Part shown: positions 6,930 to 14,739 of the stretch, one piece after another
Numbering within the stretch: the stretch's first letter is position 1
Layout of the letters: each line of letters begins with the position of its first letter
Source of the DNA: Candidatus Pacebacteria bacterium CG10_big_fil_rev_8_21_14_0_10_44_54
GTDB lineage: Bacteria; Patescibacteriota; Microgenomatia; UBA1400; PJMF01
Assembly: GCA_002772695.1 (NCBI GenBank)
Contig: PFDI01000002.1
Coordinates: 30,316-69,028, forward strand
Direction: 5' to 3'
DNA: 38,713 nucleotides
Translations under genes and position numbers: made by a program
Notes under the pieces: generated by a model
What the model was told of the DNA's origin: nothing
What the model saw: the letters and a program-made list of their open reading frames with translations, nothing else
The model's database searches: none

Positions 6930-6981
6930 AAGTCTTCAAGAGGACAGTAGTGTGCTGAAGCTACTGTCCTCCTCAAGACTT
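6930..6981. terminator. Bidirectional hairpin terminator between convergent operons
   Basis: The arms 6930-6950 and 6961-6981 pair over 21 positions with two mismatches around a 10-nt loop. On the minus strand the stem runs into a TTTTTC tract, so it is a good intrinsic terminator for the 11-gene minus-strand run ending at 7080. On the plus strand, downstream of the racemase, no T-tract follows, so termination there would be weaker. The rest of 6982-7079 is AT-rich with no gene seen; a small TACATA/TATGTA inverted repeat lies at 7001-7017. Confidence 0.8.
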
Positions 6982-7079
6982 ATGTAGACAATTATAGACA
7001 TACATATTTGATATGTAAATAGCATTTATCCTGATTTATAGATATATTGCCGCTCTGCCCAAGGATTTTGATAGGAAAA

Positions 7080-8762
7080 TTACGAGTATAAAAAAGATTC
7101 GAGCCGGTGTATTTCGAGCTCTTTGCGCTTGTTGAATCCCGTCAAGTCTAAGCCAAAATGAGAAATAATTCTTTGAATATGGTTGGCACCAACCGCATGA
7201 GACCATACGACATACGTTGCTCCAGCATCATAGAGACGCAATGCATCCTGAGCTGAGCGAGCCGACACCACTGCTTTCATGTGTTTGTGTTTGCTTACCA
7301 CATATTTTAGTATCAGCAGATTTGTTTCTAGCTCTGGAATGTTGGAAACAATAAGACGAGTAGTGTCGAGCGGAAGTTCTTGTAGAAATTCAACATTACT
7401 TGCGTCACCAAAGAAGTGTGGCAACTTCTTTTCTTTCAGATTTTTTATAATTTCTGGGTCATGATCAATAATCGCAAATGATTTGGCAGTTTTCAAGAAA
7501 TGCGGCAGCAGTTGCGTGCCAAGATCATCACAGCCGAGGAGCAAAACTTCGTAGGTTGCTTGTGATTTGGGAATACGCTTCTTCTTGTTGCGGAATTCAA
7601 GTAAGCCAAGAATAGGAGAAATTCGCGCGTAGATAGGATCAGCATAGAGGAAAAAATAGGTTGAACCAGCAATTGTAATCAGGCCAACAAGCGTCGTGAT
7701 GGTTATTGCAGTTTGAGAAACGTGACCAAGGTTGCCGCCAAATGCGACAAGAATAAGTGAGAACTCGCTAATTTGGGCAACAGTAAGTCCTGTCATGAAG
7801 CCAGTTCGACGCTCATACCCCATCAAGTTCATAATGAACATGACTATGAGGGGATTACCAAATAGAACAAAAGCTGAAAGTAACAGTACTGGTCCAAATA
7901 AATCGGCGGATGTACTGAGAATGAGTTCTGATCCGAGGAGAATAAAAAACAAGGTGATAAAGAAATCCCTCAACGGCCGCATTCTAGCACTAATCTCTTC
8001 GGTATAATCAGAACTTGCCAGCGCAATACCAGCAGCAAGTGAACCAATTTCGGTTGAAAAGCCAAGCAGAGCGAACAAGGCGGCCGCACCCAGTCCCCAA
8101 GATAGTGAAAACAAAAATAGCAATTCGCTATTTTTGCTGGCAATACTCACTACTTTTGGCAAAACATACTTAGAAATCAGGATCATTAGAAGAGTGAGAC
8201 CCACACCTTTTAGTAATGTGTCAGTGAGTGAGGCGGTCAAGCTGTCAGAATTGGTTTGAGCAAAGGCAGTAATGATTATCAGAATAGCAGCAGCTATTAC
8301 ATCCTGAATGAGCAATACTCCTATAGAAATTTTTCCGTAGAGCGTCTGTAAATCACCACGATCACTGAGGAGCTTGAGAACAATGATGGTACTACTAAAG
8401 GTGAGGGCCAAACTCAGGTAAGCAGCTTCGATGGCAGAAAAACTAAGTAGCCATAAAATAAAAAATCCAAGTGTAGAAGTAAAGAGCACTTGACCCACTC
8501 CAGCGATGCTGGAGACTTTACCGACTTCTTTGATAACAATCGGACTTAGGTGTAATCCAACGATAAAAAGTAAGATAGTGATGCCAAACTGAGAAAAAAC
8601 TTCAAGCAACTCATAGGCCTGAATGAGATTCAGAGCAGAAGGCCCAACAAGAATGCCAGTGAGGATATATGCAACTATCAGAGGCTGCTTAAAAGCTCTT
8701 AATAGAAATGACAACAGCACTGCGATTGCCAAGACGAGAGAGAGCTCGATAAAGATTGGCAT
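7080..8762 (-). CDS. Kef/CPA2-type monovalent cation:proton antiporter with TrkA-N domain
   Basis: 560 aa. Residues ~1-385 form about 12 membrane segments with CPA2 hallmarks: 'AYILTGILVGPS', 'FIVGLHLSP', 'ALTFSSTIIVLKLLSDRG' and 'LLIQDVIAA' with the conserved Gln-Asp in the transport core. From about residue 400 there is a Rossmann RCK/TrkA-N domain ('EVLLLGCDDLGTQLL', 'AIIDHDPE', 'FFGDASN'), which in KefB/KefC binds nucleotides and gates transport. It likely exchanges K+ or Na+ for protons across the membrane. No separate KefF/KefG-like ancillary protein is nearby. It is the last gene of the long minus-strand run, one base after the phosphorylase stop, and is followed by the hairpin terminator. 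Confidence 0.9.
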   Translation of the reverse strand: MPIFIELSLVLAIAVLLSFLLRAFKQPLIVAYILTGILVGPSALNLIQAYELLEVFSQFGITILLFIVGLHLSPIVIKEVGKVSSIAGVGQVLFTSTLGFFILWLLSFSAIEAAYLSLALTFSSTIIVLKLLSDRGDLQTLYGKISIGVLLIQDVIAAAILIIITAFAQTNSDSLTASLTDTLLKGVGLTLLMILISKYVLPKVVSIASKNSELLFLFSLSWGLGAAALFALLGFSTEIGSLAAGIALASSDYTEEISARMRPLRDFFITLFFILLGSELILSTSADLFGPVLLLSAFVLFGNPLIVMFIMNLMGYERRTGFMTGLTVAQISEFSLILVAFGGNLGHVSQTAITITTLVGLITIAGSTYFFLYADPIYARISPILGLLEFRNKKKRIPKSQATYEVLLLGCDDLGTQLLPHFLKTAKSFAIIDHDPEIIKNLKEKKLPHFFGDASNVEFLQELPLDTTRLIVSNIPELETNLLILKYVVSKHKHMKAVVSARSAQDALRLYDAGATYVVWSHAVGANHIQRIISHFGLDLTGFNKRKELEIHRLESFLYS

Positions 8763-8763
8763 A

Positions 8764-10410
8764 TTATTGGTATAAAGTAGTTTGATACTCTTGCAACATG
8801 CGACCAGCGTCGAATGTACGTGCTGCTAAAATTGATTGTTGCATCATTGCTACCCAGTTTTCAGGGTAAATTTGTGTATTTCGGCGGTAAAACTCAGGAA
8901 TAATTTTTTGCTCCAGAGTTTCATAAAGTGACTCCGAGACTCTCTCACTGTCTAGTGTCCAGCCAACGCCATTCCAATCAAGCTCTGCTGCCCACCCGTC
9001 GGTGACCGTAAAGTTGATTACCCCGTTGGCGAGCGCCTTCATACCAGATGTACCACAAGCTTCCTTGCCCATTTCGGGTGTATTGAGCCAGAGATCTGAG
9101 CCTCGGGTTAAGTGTTGTGCAAGCTCAATATTATAATTGGGAACAAATAAAGCATGTCCCGAGAGTTCTCCTTGCATAGTTTGGATTATTTGCTGCAGCA
9201 GTTCTTTGCCCGATTGATCCTGTACATGTGCTTTACCGGCTACGAGAAGAAGCACGGGCTGATTTATCTTTGTTAGAATTGATTTCAGACGCCTGATATC
9301 TGCAAACAGCGCATTCACTCGTTTGTAACCAGCAATACGTCGTGCCCAGGATATGACGAGCCAACTTGGATCGTAGTTGTAGCCAGTACGGTTTTGCACC
9401 ATTGCTCTGAGTTGTTCTTTTTCCTCAAGATGTGCCTGCCAAAGTGTTTTGGGATTTCCCTGTGCAGCAGCAACAGCAGCAGATTGCCAGGTGCCAAAAT
9501 GTACGGCATTCGTAATGGCACTCCAGTGATACTCAGGCCACATTTTACGCGAGAGCTCTGTGTGTATGGCGCTTACACCAGAAGCTTTTCTTGACGAATT
9601 AAGCGAGAAAATAGTGTTTGAAAAATACTCATTTTTGCTCGACATGCCTGAGAATAGCAAGAGATCGACGTTGTCATCAGCCAACTCTGCGTATGGTTGT
9701 GCAAAAGCACGAATCAGATGTGGTGAGTAGGTATTATTCCCGGCATTGACAAGGGTGTGGTTGGTGTAGACGATTTTTTCTTTTGCTAGTCGCCATGCAG
9801 CGTGATACGCTAGACCCTGACGCTCTTTAAGTTGTCGAATTAACTCCCAAATCAAGAAGCTTGGGCGACCCTCATTTAGGTGGTACACTCGTGGCGTGAT
9901 GCCAAGCTTATCGAGCAATTTGGCGCCGCCAATACCAAGAAGTAGTTGTTGTTTGAGTTGCAACTCATGACTACCGGCATACAGCTCATGTGTAATACTG
10001 CGCTCATGGAGTTGGTTTTGCTCTGTTTCAGTATCAAGTAAATACAACGTGACGGTTGCAGAAATCACTTTTTTCCAGCAGCGGAGCCAAATATTGTTTG
10101 CAGCAATCTTTACTGGTATAAATAACGGCTGTTCGTCGTGATAGACGTGATCTAGACCTGCTTCGACAGGATCAAATTTCGCATTGCTTTCATACTGCAT
10201 TCCTTCTGCAGTGATATTTTGAATGCTACCAATCCCACGATACAAAAGACCAATGCCGACCATATGAACATGATCATCAGCCGCTTGCTTGAGCGTATCA
10301 CCCGCCAAAATTCCTAGACCGCCGGCATAAAACGGCAAATCACTCTCGAGGCCGAATTCGGCACAAAGATAAGCAATAGGATGGGCGGCAGTGGCAGGCA
10401 GAGCAGACAT
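8764..10410 (-). CDS. glgP: Alpha-glucan (glycogen/maltodextrin) phosphorylase, short GT35 form
   Basis: 548 aa, shorter than the ~800-aa E. coli enzymes and in line with the compact alpha-glucan phosphorylase subgroup. 'AYLCAEFGLESDLPFYAGGLGILAGD' at the N-terminus is the family signature. Near the C-terminus 'EACGTSGMKALANG' with 'VTDGWAAE' holds the Lys expected to bind pyridoxal phosphate. It should release glucose-1-phosphate from alpha-1,4-glucan chains in the cytoplasm. Glycogen synthase, branching enzyme and ADP-glucose pyrophosphorylase are not in the window. The gene starts 8 nt after the M29 peptidase stop with no obvious ribosome site and ends one base before the antiporter ATG. 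Glucose-1-phosphate could feed the dTDP-rhamnose pathway, but that is speculation. Confidence 0.92.
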   Translation of the reverse strand: MSALPATAAHPIAYLCAEFGLESDLPFYAGGLGILAGDTLKQAADDHVHMVGIGLLYRGIGSIQNITAEGMQYESNAKFDPVEAGLDHVYHDEQPLFIPVKIAANNIWLRCWKKVISATVTLYLLDTETEQNQLHERSITHELYAGSHELQLKQQLLLGIGGAKLLDKLGITPRVYHLNEGRPSFLIWELIRQLKERQGLAYHAAWRLAKEKIVYTNHTLVNAGNNTYSPHLIRAFAQPYAELADDNVDLLLFSGMSSKNEYFSNTIFSLNSSRKASGVSAIHTELSRKMWPEYHWSAITNAVHFGTWQSAAVAAAQGNPKTLWQAHLEEKEQLRAMVQNRTGYNYDPSWLVISWARRIAGYKRVNALFADIRRLKSILTKINQPVLLLVAGKAHVQDQSGKELLQQIIQTMQGELSGHALFVPNYNIELAQHLTRGSDLWLNTPEMGKEACGTSGMKALANGVINFTVTDGWAAELDWNGVGWTLDSERVSESLYETLEQKIIPEFYRRNTQIYPENWVAMMQQSILAARTFDAGRMLQEYQTTLYQ

Positions 10411-10418
10411 AAGTAGTA

Positions 10419-11627
10419 TTACATACTATACATGCCATTTTGGTAGAGGGGAATCTGCTCTCCAGATGTCAAAGTAGCAATCACCGTGCGGTCACTGGTA
10501 GAGACGATATCAGTATGCTCTGCTGAGTCATTAAATCCTCGCTCCAACCAGTCATTTTTGGTTAGCTCACTTGGTTTGCCTCGGAAGCAATCTTTGTACG
10601 CCATGCCTATGGCAATATGCATGTTACCAAATGGTCCTCCCATATTTTCATCATAGAGCGTCTCTGCCATTGGATGTGTAATGCGTGATAAGCGTTTGTC
10701 TGTTAGAGAGAACTCGCCGATCTTATTGGCGTTTTTAGACTTAAGCATTTCATTCAGAATTTTTTGACCTACTCTTGCTCGAGCTTTAGCAACTAAACCA
10801 TTTTTGAATTCAAGCTCAATTCCATCAATTTTATTGCCGTATCGATAGACAGGTTGATTAAATTTTACCCAACCACGACTACCTCGCCAGTCTGGAGAAG
10901 TAAATAGTTCAAAGCTAGGAATATTCCGATCAACCCCGCCTTTCCAGATCCGATCTGGCCCAAGCTTGAGTTGGAGATTTATGTCATTGCCAGTGATATG
11001 AAGTGATTCAATTGAGAGTTTGTTCAAAGCATTGCGCGTTTGTTCTTGCAGCGTTTTAACTTTGCGCCACTCGGCGATCGGATCATCTGAGTCGAGAAAG
11101 CAGGCGTGAATAATTTGTTCCCAGTATTTTTTGAGTGAAAGCCCAACAATATCTGCTTTGGCTTGTACTCCCCAGAGGCCAACCGTCCAAGTGTGTTTGC
11201 CCTTATATTCTTTCTCGAACAACCACTCGCGGTATTTTTTTCTGGAATCTCTGGCTAACAATAATTTCTCAGGTGGAGTTGACTCAAGTTCAAACGGGTC
11301 GACGTCTGCAATTATGGCGATAGTATGATCGATGACATCAGATTTTGCTTTCAGATATTTTGCAGGGAAGAACGTCAGTTGCTCTTTTGAAGCAAGCGAA
11401 AAAAAATCTTTTTCGAACCCAGTCGGAACGATTCTCATCAGGACGTGCCCGCCAGCCCGAAGAACTTCATTCTGTAGTGCAAGGGCGAGCGGCTTGGCAA
11501 CATCAGGTACAATGCACTCGACAACTTCATTTTTGGCTATACCTTCTTTGCTGCCTAAGGCAAAATTAACCAGTACTTTGGCGTATTTCTTGAGTATTGT
11601 TGTTGATGGCTGATATGCTGCTGTCAT
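10419..11627 (-). CDS. Aminopeptidase, peptidase family M29 (AmpS/aminopeptidase T-like)
   Basis: 402 aa, the normal length for M29 enzymes, which are cytoplasmic two-metal exopeptidases that remove N-terminal residues. Metal-ligand regions are recognisable in order: 'NIPSFELFTSP' (first Glu), 'IGEFSLTD' (second Glu), 'LYDENMGGPFGNMHIAIG' (His), and 'DSAEHTDIV' (His and Asp). The usual 'DENAACHIALG' stretch is a few residues longer here. The N-terminal Rossmann-like half is intact. The start overlaps the rdgB stop by 4 bp. The likely job is general peptide recycling, fitting a peptide-scavenging lifestyle; substrate preference is not readable. Confidence 0.88.
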   Translation of the reverse strand: MTAAYQPSTTILKKYAKVLVNFALGSKEGIAKNEVVECIVPDVAKPLALALQNEVLRAGGHVLMRIVPTGFEKDFFSLASKEQLTFFPAKYLKAKSDVIDHTIAIIADVDPFELESTPPEKLLLARDSRKKYREWLFEKEYKGKHTWTVGLWGVQAKADIVGLSLKKYWEQIIHACFLDSDDPIAEWRKVKTLQEQTRNALNKLSIESLHITGNDINLQLKLGPDRIWKGGVDRNIPSFELFTSPDWRGSRGWVKFNQPVYRYGNKIDGIELEFKNGLVAKARARVGQKILNEMLKSKNANKIGEFSLTDKRLSRITHPMAETLYDENMGGPFGNMHIAIGMAYKDCFRGKPSELTKNDWLERGFNDSAEHTDIVSTSDRTVIATLTSGEQIPLYQNGMYSM

Positions 11628-12214
11628 AGATTGATCTTTTGAAGATACTCGACTACTTGAGTAAATGCAATAGAGCGATGAGAAATTGTATTTTTCTTAT
11701 TTAAACCGAGCTTGGCAAGTACTTCCTTTTCTTCAGTTGGTATAAATATTGAGTCGTATCCGAATCCAGTATCATTCGAAATTTTCATTGCAATTTCTCC
11801 AGACATTTCCCCAGTGAATGATCTTCCTACCGCGCTTATTGGGTCATAGAAATAAGCTACAGTAACGAACTTTGCTGCTCTATGTGGATTGTCAGCTAAT
11901 CGATCAAGTAGAGCTTTATTTCTATCATAGTCACTACCACTAAGCCAGCGCTTGCTCGCAACACCAGGTTCTCCACCCAGAACCGCTACTTGTAAACCAG
12001 TGTCCTCAGCGATGCTGGCTATACCGCTCTCTTGAGCAAATGCGCGCGCCTTGAGTTCTGCATTTTCTGCAAATGTTTTACCCGTTTCTGCTACATCAAG
12101 ATTTGCTACTGTTGGAATCTGGTTTGGAAATAACAACTCAATACCAGATGTTTTGAGCAGCGAGCGAATTTCTTGTTGCTTACCGGGGTTCTGTGTCGCA
12201 ACCAAGAGCCGCAT
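11624..12214 (-). CDS. rdgB: RdgB/HAM1-type XTP/dITP pyrophosphatase
   Basis: 196 aa, standard family length. N-terminal 'LLVATQNPGKQQEI' matches the T/S-x-N-x-x-K substrate motif, 'FAENAELKARAF' matches the F-x-E-N-A-x-x-K-A motif, 'AEDTGLQV' contains the catalytic acid (family usually A-D-D-S/T-G-L), and 'GYDSIFIP' plus 'SHRSIAF' close the active site. It hydrolyses non-canonical purine triphosphates (ITP, dITP, XTP) to monophosphates and so keeps them out of DNA and RNA. It shares one base (TAATG) with the end of ybaB upstream and overlaps the aminopeptidase by 4 bp. Confidence 0.95.
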   Translation of the reverse strand: MRLLVATQNPGKQQEIRSLLKTSGIELLFPNQIPTVANLDVAETGKTFAENAELKARAFAQESGIASIAEDTGLQVAVLGGEPGVASKRWLSGSDYDRNKALLDRLADNPHRAAKFVTVAYFYDPISAVGRSFTGEMSGEIAMKISNDTGFGYDSIFIPTEEKEVLAKLGLNKKNTISHRSIAFTQVVEYLQKINL

Positions 12215-12501
12215 TAATTTCCGCCACCACCCAACATGCTACCAAGACCGCCGGTCATACTCGAGAGTTTTTTGGCGGCGAGCTGTTGTGATTGTTTGAT
12301 TGCATCATTAAGGATATCGATTGCTTCATTGCTTGTTACACCTTGTACCGAAAATTGTTTAATTTTTTGGTCACCAGAGATAACGACAACAATGTCACCT
12401 TTTTCAACGCGAATTTCTTCGGCAGCTAGATCTTGCTGCATTTGTTTTGCCTGTTGGCGAAGTTTGTTTACATCACCGAGTGCTTTGAATGGATTTGCCA
12501 T
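12214..12501 (-). CDS. ybaB: YbaB/EbfC-family nucleoid-associated protein
   Basis: The track starts at a TTG (12525), but an ATG at 12501 preceded 4 nt upstream by AGAAAGG is a better start and gives 95 aa beginning MANPFKALGDV, the usual YbaB opening. 'LRQQAKQMQQDLA' forms the long N-terminal helix, followed by a strand region ('GDIVVVISGDQKIKQF') and a C-terminal helix and Gly-Met tail ('GLGSMLGGGGN'). YbaB binds DNA as a dimer and is typically encoded next to dnaX and recR; dnaX is directly upstream here, while recR is not present in the window. Confidence 0.93.
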   Translation of the reverse strand: MANPFKALGDVNKLRQQAKQMQQDLAAEEIRVEKGDIVVVISGDQKIKQFSVQGVTSNEAIDILNDAIKQSQQLAAKKLSSMTGGLGSMLGGGGN

Positions 12502-12530
12502 ATAGCCTTTCTGAGTATTTGGCAATTCTA

Positions 12531-14009
12531 CTACATGAGGGCGTCTACAGCTAGTTGCTGCAAAGGTGTTTTGCCAACCTCAATTATTTCTGCTTCGCTC
12601 GGTAGAGCGGTGGTTGCAACTGAAAGCAGTATCGAGCCTCCAGATATTTGTTCAATTATATCGCAAAGTGTTGTATAGAATTTTGGTTGCAGCAGTTGCT
12701 CACGGTGAAAATCATAGAACACCCTTATTTCGAGAGAGTTCTCTCCCAATGCAATTGCTCTGGCTGATCTTAGTAGAGTTGCAAGCCCAAAGTTTTGTTT
12801 GGAGCATGACGCAAGTATTTCTTCCCAGTGATCACAAGCTTTTTTTGAGCTTCCTGTATGAGCTTTTGCGGTTTTTATTGGTTTTGGCGTCATTGTTGCT
12901 GCTACAGAGACAGTACTACTGCCTACTTTTGGCGGCATTTTTTTACCAGTTTGTTTTTGCTTTATTCCAGATTTAGCAATCATATTGAGCAATGCTAGTT
13001 CGAGCGAGAGATGTGGTAGGGGAGAGGAGGAATTTTTTGATATATTCTGTAGTTGTGTTAGCAGATAGCGTAAAACTGTCTCATTAGCGAGAGCTTGAGA
13101 ATTTTTGGTATAGCTTGAGATTAGCTGTACGTGAAGAAAGTTTAAAAACCCTTTCAGAAAAGCCTGTTCGTCAGTATTATTTATTCGTAATTGTTCAAAA
13201 AATGTCAGGAGTTTTGTCGGATTCTTTGCAAGTACCAGCTCAAGTAATTCAGTATATCCAGCAGTTGTCTGTTTGCCGAGTACAGTTGCTAGAGTCTGCT
13301 CCGTAATGCTTTTAAGCTCTGCAATTTGCTCAAGTAGCTTAATGCCATCGCGAAAACTCCCATTGGCAGCTTCGGCAATTTGCTCGATTTTTGCTGGTTC
13401 TAGTTTGAGTTTTTCTTTTTTGACCACTGTCGCTAGCGCAGTTGCAATTTCTTGCGTACTGGCCTGAGAGAAAAACACTTCTCGACAACGAGAGCGAATA
13501 GTATCTGGAATTTTTTGTAACTCAGTTGTAGCAAGAATGAAAATAACGTGTTCCGGTGGCTCTTCGAGTAACTTAAGTAAGGCATTCCATGCTTCGGTGG
13601 TAAGCATGTGGGCTTCGTCGAGTATGAAAATACTGCGAATACCAATAGGCGGAGGCGTGAAGGCAGCTTCTTTTAATTGGCGAATATCATCTATGCCGCG
13701 GTTGCTGGCTGCATCCATTTCTCTGACCAAAAATGAGGAGCCAGCCAGAATACTTGCTTGATTAGCAGTCAGTTCTCCGACATCTTGTAAGATACCTTTT
13801 TGCTTGGTAATGACTGCGGTGTTTTTCGAATCATTGAGCACTGCCGCCAAAACTCGTGCGGCAGTAGTTTTGCCTGTTCCTTTTGGACCAGCAAAAAGCA
13901 ACGCTTGTGGTATTGAGCCAGATTGTAATAACTGCAGCATTTCGTTGCGTACAGACTCAAGATGCAGGGAAGCAAAGCTGGTAGGACGATACTTTCTATT
14001 CCAGTTCAT
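12531..14009 (-). CDS. dnaX: DNA polymerase III subunit gamma/tau
   Basis: 492 aa. AAA+ clamp-loader ATPase: 'RKYRPTSFASL' start, Walker A GPKGTGKT (41-48), 'DAASNRGIDD', Walker B 'FILDEAH' (to residue 134), sensor 1 'ILATTE', and 'IRSRCREVFF' carrying the SRC motif. The family normally has a four-Cys zinc module between Walker A and DAASNRG; here residues 49-98 contain no Cys. The C-terminal ~200 residues are divergent, so whether a true tau domain exists is unclear. It loads the sliding clamp at replication forks. It begins 2 nt after ybeY and is followed by ybaB, a common gene pair. Several antisense ORFs in the track are shadows of this gene. Confidence 0.95.
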   Translation of the reverse strand: MNWNRKYRPTSFASLHLESVRNEMLQLLQSGSIPQALLFAGPKGTGKTTAARVLAAVLNDSKNTAVITKQKGILQDVGELTANQASILAGSSFLVREMDAASNRGIDDIRQLKEAAFTPPPIGIRSIFILDEAHMLTTEAWNALLKLLEEPPEHVIFILATTELQKIPDTIRSRCREVFFSQASTQEIATALATVVKKEKLKLEPAKIEQIAEAANGSFRDGIKLLEQIAELKSITEQTLATVLGKQTTAGYTELLELVLAKNPTKLLTFFEQLRINNTDEQAFLKGFLNFLHVQLISSYTKNSQALANETVLRYLLTQLQNISKNSSSPLPHLSLELALLNMIAKSGIKQKQTGKKMPPKVGSSTVSVAATMTPKPIKTAKAHTGSSKKACDHWEEILASCSKQNFGLATLLRSARAIALGENSLEIRVFYDFHREQLLQPKFYTTLCDIIEQISGGSILLSVATTALPSEAEIIEVGKTPLQQLAVDALM

Positions 14010-14011
14010 AT

Positions 14012-14401
14012 TTACTCATGGTGATACCCCAACAAATGCATAATGCCATGTTCAAGATAAAAACAGATTTGATCATCGACCAGCTTACCATATCGACGAG
14101 CAGTGCCGACTGCCTCGGGAAAACTGATGACAACATCGCCAAGGTGTGGTGGAATACTGCTCGGGAGGGGAAAGTCATCGAGTTGTTTTTTTTCGTGTTG
14201 GGGAAACGAAAGCACATCAGTCGTCCCACTATGTTTGAGTTTTGACTCATTTAGTTCTCGAATTTTTCGTTTTCCGACAATTGAAATGTCAATTTGAGCG
14301 TGCTCAATGTCATGACTGTGCAAGAAGTCTTTAGCGCGACAGCGAATTTTTTTACGATCTATTGGGTAGCGGGAACCAACAAACAAATTTACTTGAATCA
14401 T
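14012..14401 (-). CDS. ybeY: Endoribonuclease YbeY (short C-terminus)
   Basis: 129 aa. 'TDVLSFP' and 'GDVVISFPEA' are core family motifs, and 'LEHGIMHLLGYHHE' supplies the three zinc-binding His residues (H-x3-H-x5-H). YbeY trims rRNA, especially the 16S 3' end, and takes part in ribosome quality control. The protein stops one residue after the motif, whereas E. coli YbeY (155 aa) has about 30 more residues. The metal site is complete, so it may still be active. The ATG overlaps the end of the upstream 113-aa gene by 4 bp (14398-14401). Confidence 0.92.
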   Translation of the reverse strand: MIQVNLFVGSRYPIDRKKIRCRAKDFLHSHDIEHAQIDISIVGKRKIRELNESKLKHSGTTDVLSFPQHEKKQLDDFPLPSSIPPHLGDVVISFPEAVGTARRYGKLVDDQICFYLEHGIMHLLGYHHE

Positions 14402-14739
14402 ACAGAATGCAGTATAGCTGAGCTGTCTTCGGCTGCAAGTTCTGCTTGAATTTGCAGGATAGTGCGATCAAGTCGCTCGCGCAATGAATCAGTAATCGGA
14501 AGCGGTTGCTGTTTTAGCCATTCTGAAATTGTCTGATCATCACCAGAAGTGAGCAGTTCTGCCACCTCCGCTTGGTATGAGGCTTCTGTTTCTTCTAGAA
14601 GAATGCTTCTGGCTGTTAGCGCGAGCATCTCAGTGATCATTTTGTCGGCCGCAACCTTGTCTTGCTCGGCAAATCCAGATAGTAGAGAGGCGTAGAGGGC
14701 ATCTGAAGCATATAGTGTTAACCAACCGACTGAGATCAT
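14398..14739 (-). CDS. Unrecognised 113-aa helical, acidic protein
   Basis: I do not recognise this family. The protein appears almost entirely alpha-helical and acidic, with Ala/Leu/Glu-rich stretches ('ITEMLALTARSILLEETEAS', 'RLDRTILQIQAELAAE') that could form a helical bundle or coiled coil. There is no signal peptide and no Cys or His cluster. It has 4-bp overlaps with both neighbours, the 243-aa unknown upstream and ybeY downstream, so translation is probably coupled. Its reality is supported by this overlap pattern and by the lack of any competing frame. Its place between gltX and ybeY hints at a translation-related or assembly role, but this is only positional. Confidence 0.75.
   Translation of the reverse strand: MISVGWLTLYASDALYASLLSGFAEQDKVAADKMITEMLALTARSILLEETEASYQAEVAELLTSGDDQTISEWLKQQPLPITDSLRERLDRTILQIQAELAAEDSSAILHSV

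Noticed and set aside
7001-7017. TACATA-TTTGA-TATGTA inverted repeat
   Set aside because: Only a 6-bp AT-rich stem, easily expected by chance; no linked promoter or regulator.
12566-12976. 136-aa plus-strand ORF inside dnaX
   Set aside because: Antisense shadow of the dnaX C-terminal region with no start signal of its own.
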